DNA of 14,826 nt from Clostridium sp. (lineage in GTDB: Bacteria > Bacillota > Clostridia > Lachnospirales > Lachnospiraceae), in the NCBI GenBank assembly GCA_016302185.1, contig JAEDOC010000041.1:1-14826 (forward strand). The letters are read 5' to 3'. Positions within the stretch are counted from its first letter, which is position 1. Each line of letters begins with the position of its first letter. This document shows positions 13,271 to 14,826 of this stretch, piece by piece. The notes below the pieces were generated by a model, which was not told the origin of the DNA, searched no databases, and was given only the letters and a program-made list of their open reading frames with translations. The translations under genes and the position numbers were made by a program.

Positions 13271-14014
13271 ATGCGTATGGATTATGGAGCAATGATTACG
13301 GCGCGTATGGATGTGAGAAGAGAGCTGGAGATGCTGGCGGATGAACCATACCGGATTTTTCACAGCCGCCTTCTGCCTGGAGTGGAGCATATCCTGGGGG
13401 TTCGGATTCCAAAGCTGTGGAAGCTGGCCCGCCTTTTGGCAGCGGAGGATGGGGCAGGCTATCTGGAACGGGCGTCGGATGATACCTATGAGGAGATTCT
13501 TCTGCAGGGGATGGTGCTCTGTCTGCTGAAGGAACCGTTGGATGTTGCCTTGAAACGGCTGCCCGCCTATATGGCGAAGATTGATAACTGGGCGGAATGT
13601 GATGTGGTTTGTTCCGGATTCAAAAAGATTCGGAAGGATCAGGCGCAGGGCCTTGCCTTTTTAAAACCGTATCTGCATTCGGAGAAGGAATTTGAGGTCC
13701 GGTTTGCGGTGGTGCTTCTGCTGGATTATTACGTGGATGAAGCACATATCAGAGAAACACTGGAACTTTTGTCCGGAGTATCCCATCCGGGATACTATGT
13801 AAAGATGGCGGTGGCCTGGGCGCTGTCCGTCTGCTATGTAAAATTTCCGGAGGCGACACTTCCTTATCTTCAAAACGGGATATTTGATGAAGAGACGTAT
13901 CACAAAGCGATTCAGAAGATTGTGGAATCCAACCGGGTATCTCCGGAGGCGAAAGCATATATGAAACAGCTCAGGAAAGAGGAGAAAGGCAGGAGGGATA
14001 GAGATGAGCAATAA
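13271..14014 (+). CDS. AlkD-like DNA alkylation repair protein
   Basis: Predicted DNA glycosylase of the AlkC/AlkD superfamily, 247 residues, almost wholly helical in HEAT-like repeats. AlkD enzymes remove positively charged alkylated bases such as 3- and 7-alkyl purines without base flipping. W107 and D111 in DNWAECD match the Trp-x3-Asp pair of the AlkD active site, and R144 in EVRFAV lies about where the catalytic Arg is expected. The C-terminal 20 residues are a charged tail. The start is uncertain: ATG 13271 lacks a clear ribosome binding site, and ATGs at 13277, 13292 and 13307 are alternatives; translation may be coupled to the upstream galactokinase gene, 21 bases away. Its stop overlaps the next gene by 11 bases. 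Activity is inferred from family only. Confidence 0.87.
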   Translation: MRMDYGAMITARMDVRRELEMLADEPYRIFHSRLLPGVEHILGVRIPKLWKLARLLAAEDGAGYLERASDDTYEEILLQGMVLCLLKEPLDVALKRLPAYMAKIDNWAECDVVCSGFKKIRKDQAQGLAFLKPYLHSEKEFEVRFAVVLLLDYYVDEAHIRETLELLSGVSHPGYYVKMAVAWALSVCYVKFPEATLPYLQNGIFDEETYHKAIQKIVESNRVSPEAKAYMKQLRKEEKGRRDRDEQ

Positions 14015-14642
14015 GAATCTGATTATTACCATTGAGAGAGAATACGGAAGCGGCGGACGTATCGTGGGGCAGAAGCTGGCAAAAGAGCTTGGCTTGCATT
14101 TCTACGATGATGATATTATCAAGCTGGCATCGGAAAAGAGCGCGGTCGGCGAGCAGTTTTTCCGCATGGCCGATGAGAAGGCAGGCAACAATCTGCTGCA
14201 TTTGCTGGGCAGCAACCGGGGAGTGGATGTTCTTTCCAAGCCGGTGCTTGAAGGTAAGGTTACCAGCCCGGAAAACTTATTCAAATTTCAGTCTCAGGTC
14301 ATTCGCGAGCTGGCAGAGGAAGAACCCTGTGTCCTTGTGGGAAGAGCTGCCGGCTACGTCTTAGAGCAGTACGAGGAGATTGAGCATCTGGTTCGCATCT
14401 TCGTCTACGCGGACAAGGTAAAAAAGGTTCAAAGAGTCATGGAAGTGGACTGTATTGACGAGGAAAAAGCCAAAAAACGAATCCGCAAAATCGACCGGGA
14501 AAGAAAAGAATACTACAAATACTTTACCGGAAATGAGTGGCATAACATCAAAAATTATGATCTGCCCATCAATACCACGCGGCTGAATCTGGATGAAACC
14601 GCGGAGTTGATAAAGAGCTACATCAAATTGCGGGGGTTTTAG
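14004..14642 (+). CDS. Cytidylate kinase-like (AAA_26) family protein
   Basis: P-loop NTPase of 212 residues. The N-terminal loop is REYGSGGRIVGQKLA (12-26), the variant phosphate-binding loop of the cytidylate kinase-like group, followed by YDDDIIKLA (34-42), a segment VLVGRAAGYVL (110-120) and a basic RIRKIDRERKEYYKYFTG region (158-175) resembling the LID of nucleoside monophosphate kinases. The C-terminal strand YDLPINTTRL is typical. It is shorter than, and distinct from, the classical Cmk, and its true substrate is not known; many Clostridia encode several copies beside a normal cmk. AGGAGG at 13991-13996 precedes ATG 14004, and the 11-base overlap with the AlkD-like gene argues for co-translation. 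The right repeat copy begins 5 bases after the stop. Confidence 0.9.
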   Translation: MSNKNLIITIEREYGSGGRIVGQKLAKELGLHFYDDDIIKLASEKSAVGEQFFRMADEKAGNNLLHLLGSNRGVDVLSKPVLEGKVTSPENLFKFQSQVIRELAEEEPCVLVGRAAGYVLEQYEEIEHLVRIFVYADKVKKVQRVMEVDCIDEEKAKKRIRKIDRERKEYYKYFTGNEWHNIKNYDLPINTTRLNLDETAELIKSYIKLRGF

Positions 14643-14647
14643 AGAGT

Positions 14648-14710
14648 TAGCGCAGGAAATGAGGGCGTCGCGTCAGCTAACGCCCGGCGTAGTGAGTTGG
14701 AGATATCTTC
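14648..14710 (-). repeat. Right copy of the dispersed ~63-bp inverted repeat
   Basis: Reverse complement of 1-64, with 47 exact bases (14648-14694 against 64-18). It begins 5 bases after the stop codon of the cytidylate kinase-like gene. GGGCGT (14663-14668) can pair with ACGCCC (14680-14685). A second, competing pairing exists only in this copy: GTTAGC (14646-14651) with GCTAAC (14676-14681). No T run follows, so it may block or process a transcript end but is not a standard terminator. Confidence 0.85.
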
Positions 14711-14719
14711 TGGAGGAGA

Positions 14720-14815
14720 ATGACTCCGGACGCGAAAAAGAAGCAGGGGAAGAACGGCGAAAAACGGCACACAGGTCTTCTGTATTCGATGGGCTGTTCT
14801 AGGACTGCGACATAG
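14720..14815 (+). CDS. Doubtful 31-codon open reading frame
   Basis: ATG 14720 follows GGAGG (14712-14716) by only three bases and is open for 31 codons, ending with TAG. The predicted peptide has a Lys-rich first half (DAKKKQGKNGEKRH) and resembles nothing I recognise. It may be a short peptide, the start of a gene interrupted by a frameshift, or chance. The window ends 11 bases later, so downstream context is missing. Confidence 0.2.
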   Translation: MTPDAKKKQGKNGEKRHTGLLYSMGCSRTAT

Positions 14816-14826
14816 GAAAAGGACGG

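Noticed and set aside
1..14710. The whole segment as a transposon or genomic island bounded by terminal repeats
   Set aside because: The cargo is core metabolism and stress genes, composition is uniform, and no transposase, integrase or target duplication is visible.

Overview
The window looks like a chromosomal segment of a Gram-positive anaerobe of the class Clostridia, most likely family Lachnospiraceae. The grounds are sigma-A type promoters, strong AGGAGG-like ribosome binding sites, a CIRCE operator, and a gene set that includes a DUF5721-like protein, a cytidylate kinase-like AAA_26 protein, an AlkD-like protein and a DegV protein. Base composition and codon use look even across the window. 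I see no transposase, integrase, phage gene, CRISPR array, tRNA or rRNA. Twelve well-supported genes fill almost all of it.

Layout. (1) 1-64 is one copy of a repeat whose inverted partner lies at 14648-14710. (2) 170-2226 holds a TrkH/KtrB potassium transporter subunit followed by a KdpE-like response regulator, read rightward. (3) 2202-3533 is an M18 aminopeptidase read leftward, whose 3' end overlaps the regulator by 25 bases. (4) 3718-4857 is a secreted M14 zinc carboxypeptidase-like enzyme, ending 7 bases from a convergent DUF5721-like gene (4865-5362). (5) 5464-8613 is a heat-shock unit: two promoter candidates around a perfect CIRCE, then htpG, then a CPBP-family membrane protease. (6) 8668-10816 is a DegV lipid-binding protein and a CapA-like lipoprotein, with a strong promoter overlapped by a compound inverted repeat. 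(7) 10732-11760 is a TIGR01212-type radical SAM gene read leftward, overlapping capA by 85 bases. (8) 11865-14642 is a three-gene run: galactokinase, AlkD-like DNA repair protein and cytidylate kinase-like protein. (9) 14648-14710 is the second repeat copy, starting 5 bases after the last stop codon, followed by about 115 bases with only a doubtful short reading frame.

Most genes are housekeeping: potassium uptake and its control, peptide turnover, wall peptide trimming, chaperone and membrane proteolysis, lipid handling, sugar phosphorylation and base repair. They do not form one pathway. The links that can be supported are local: transporter with regulator, htpG with the CPBP protease, degV with capA, and the galactokinase run. 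I found no convincing new defence, toxin or biosynthetic system. The points most worth a second look are the inverted repeat pair bracketing 14.6 kb, CIRCE control of htpG, the long antisense gene-end overlap at capA, the leader hairpin of trkH, and the operator-like repeats at degV.
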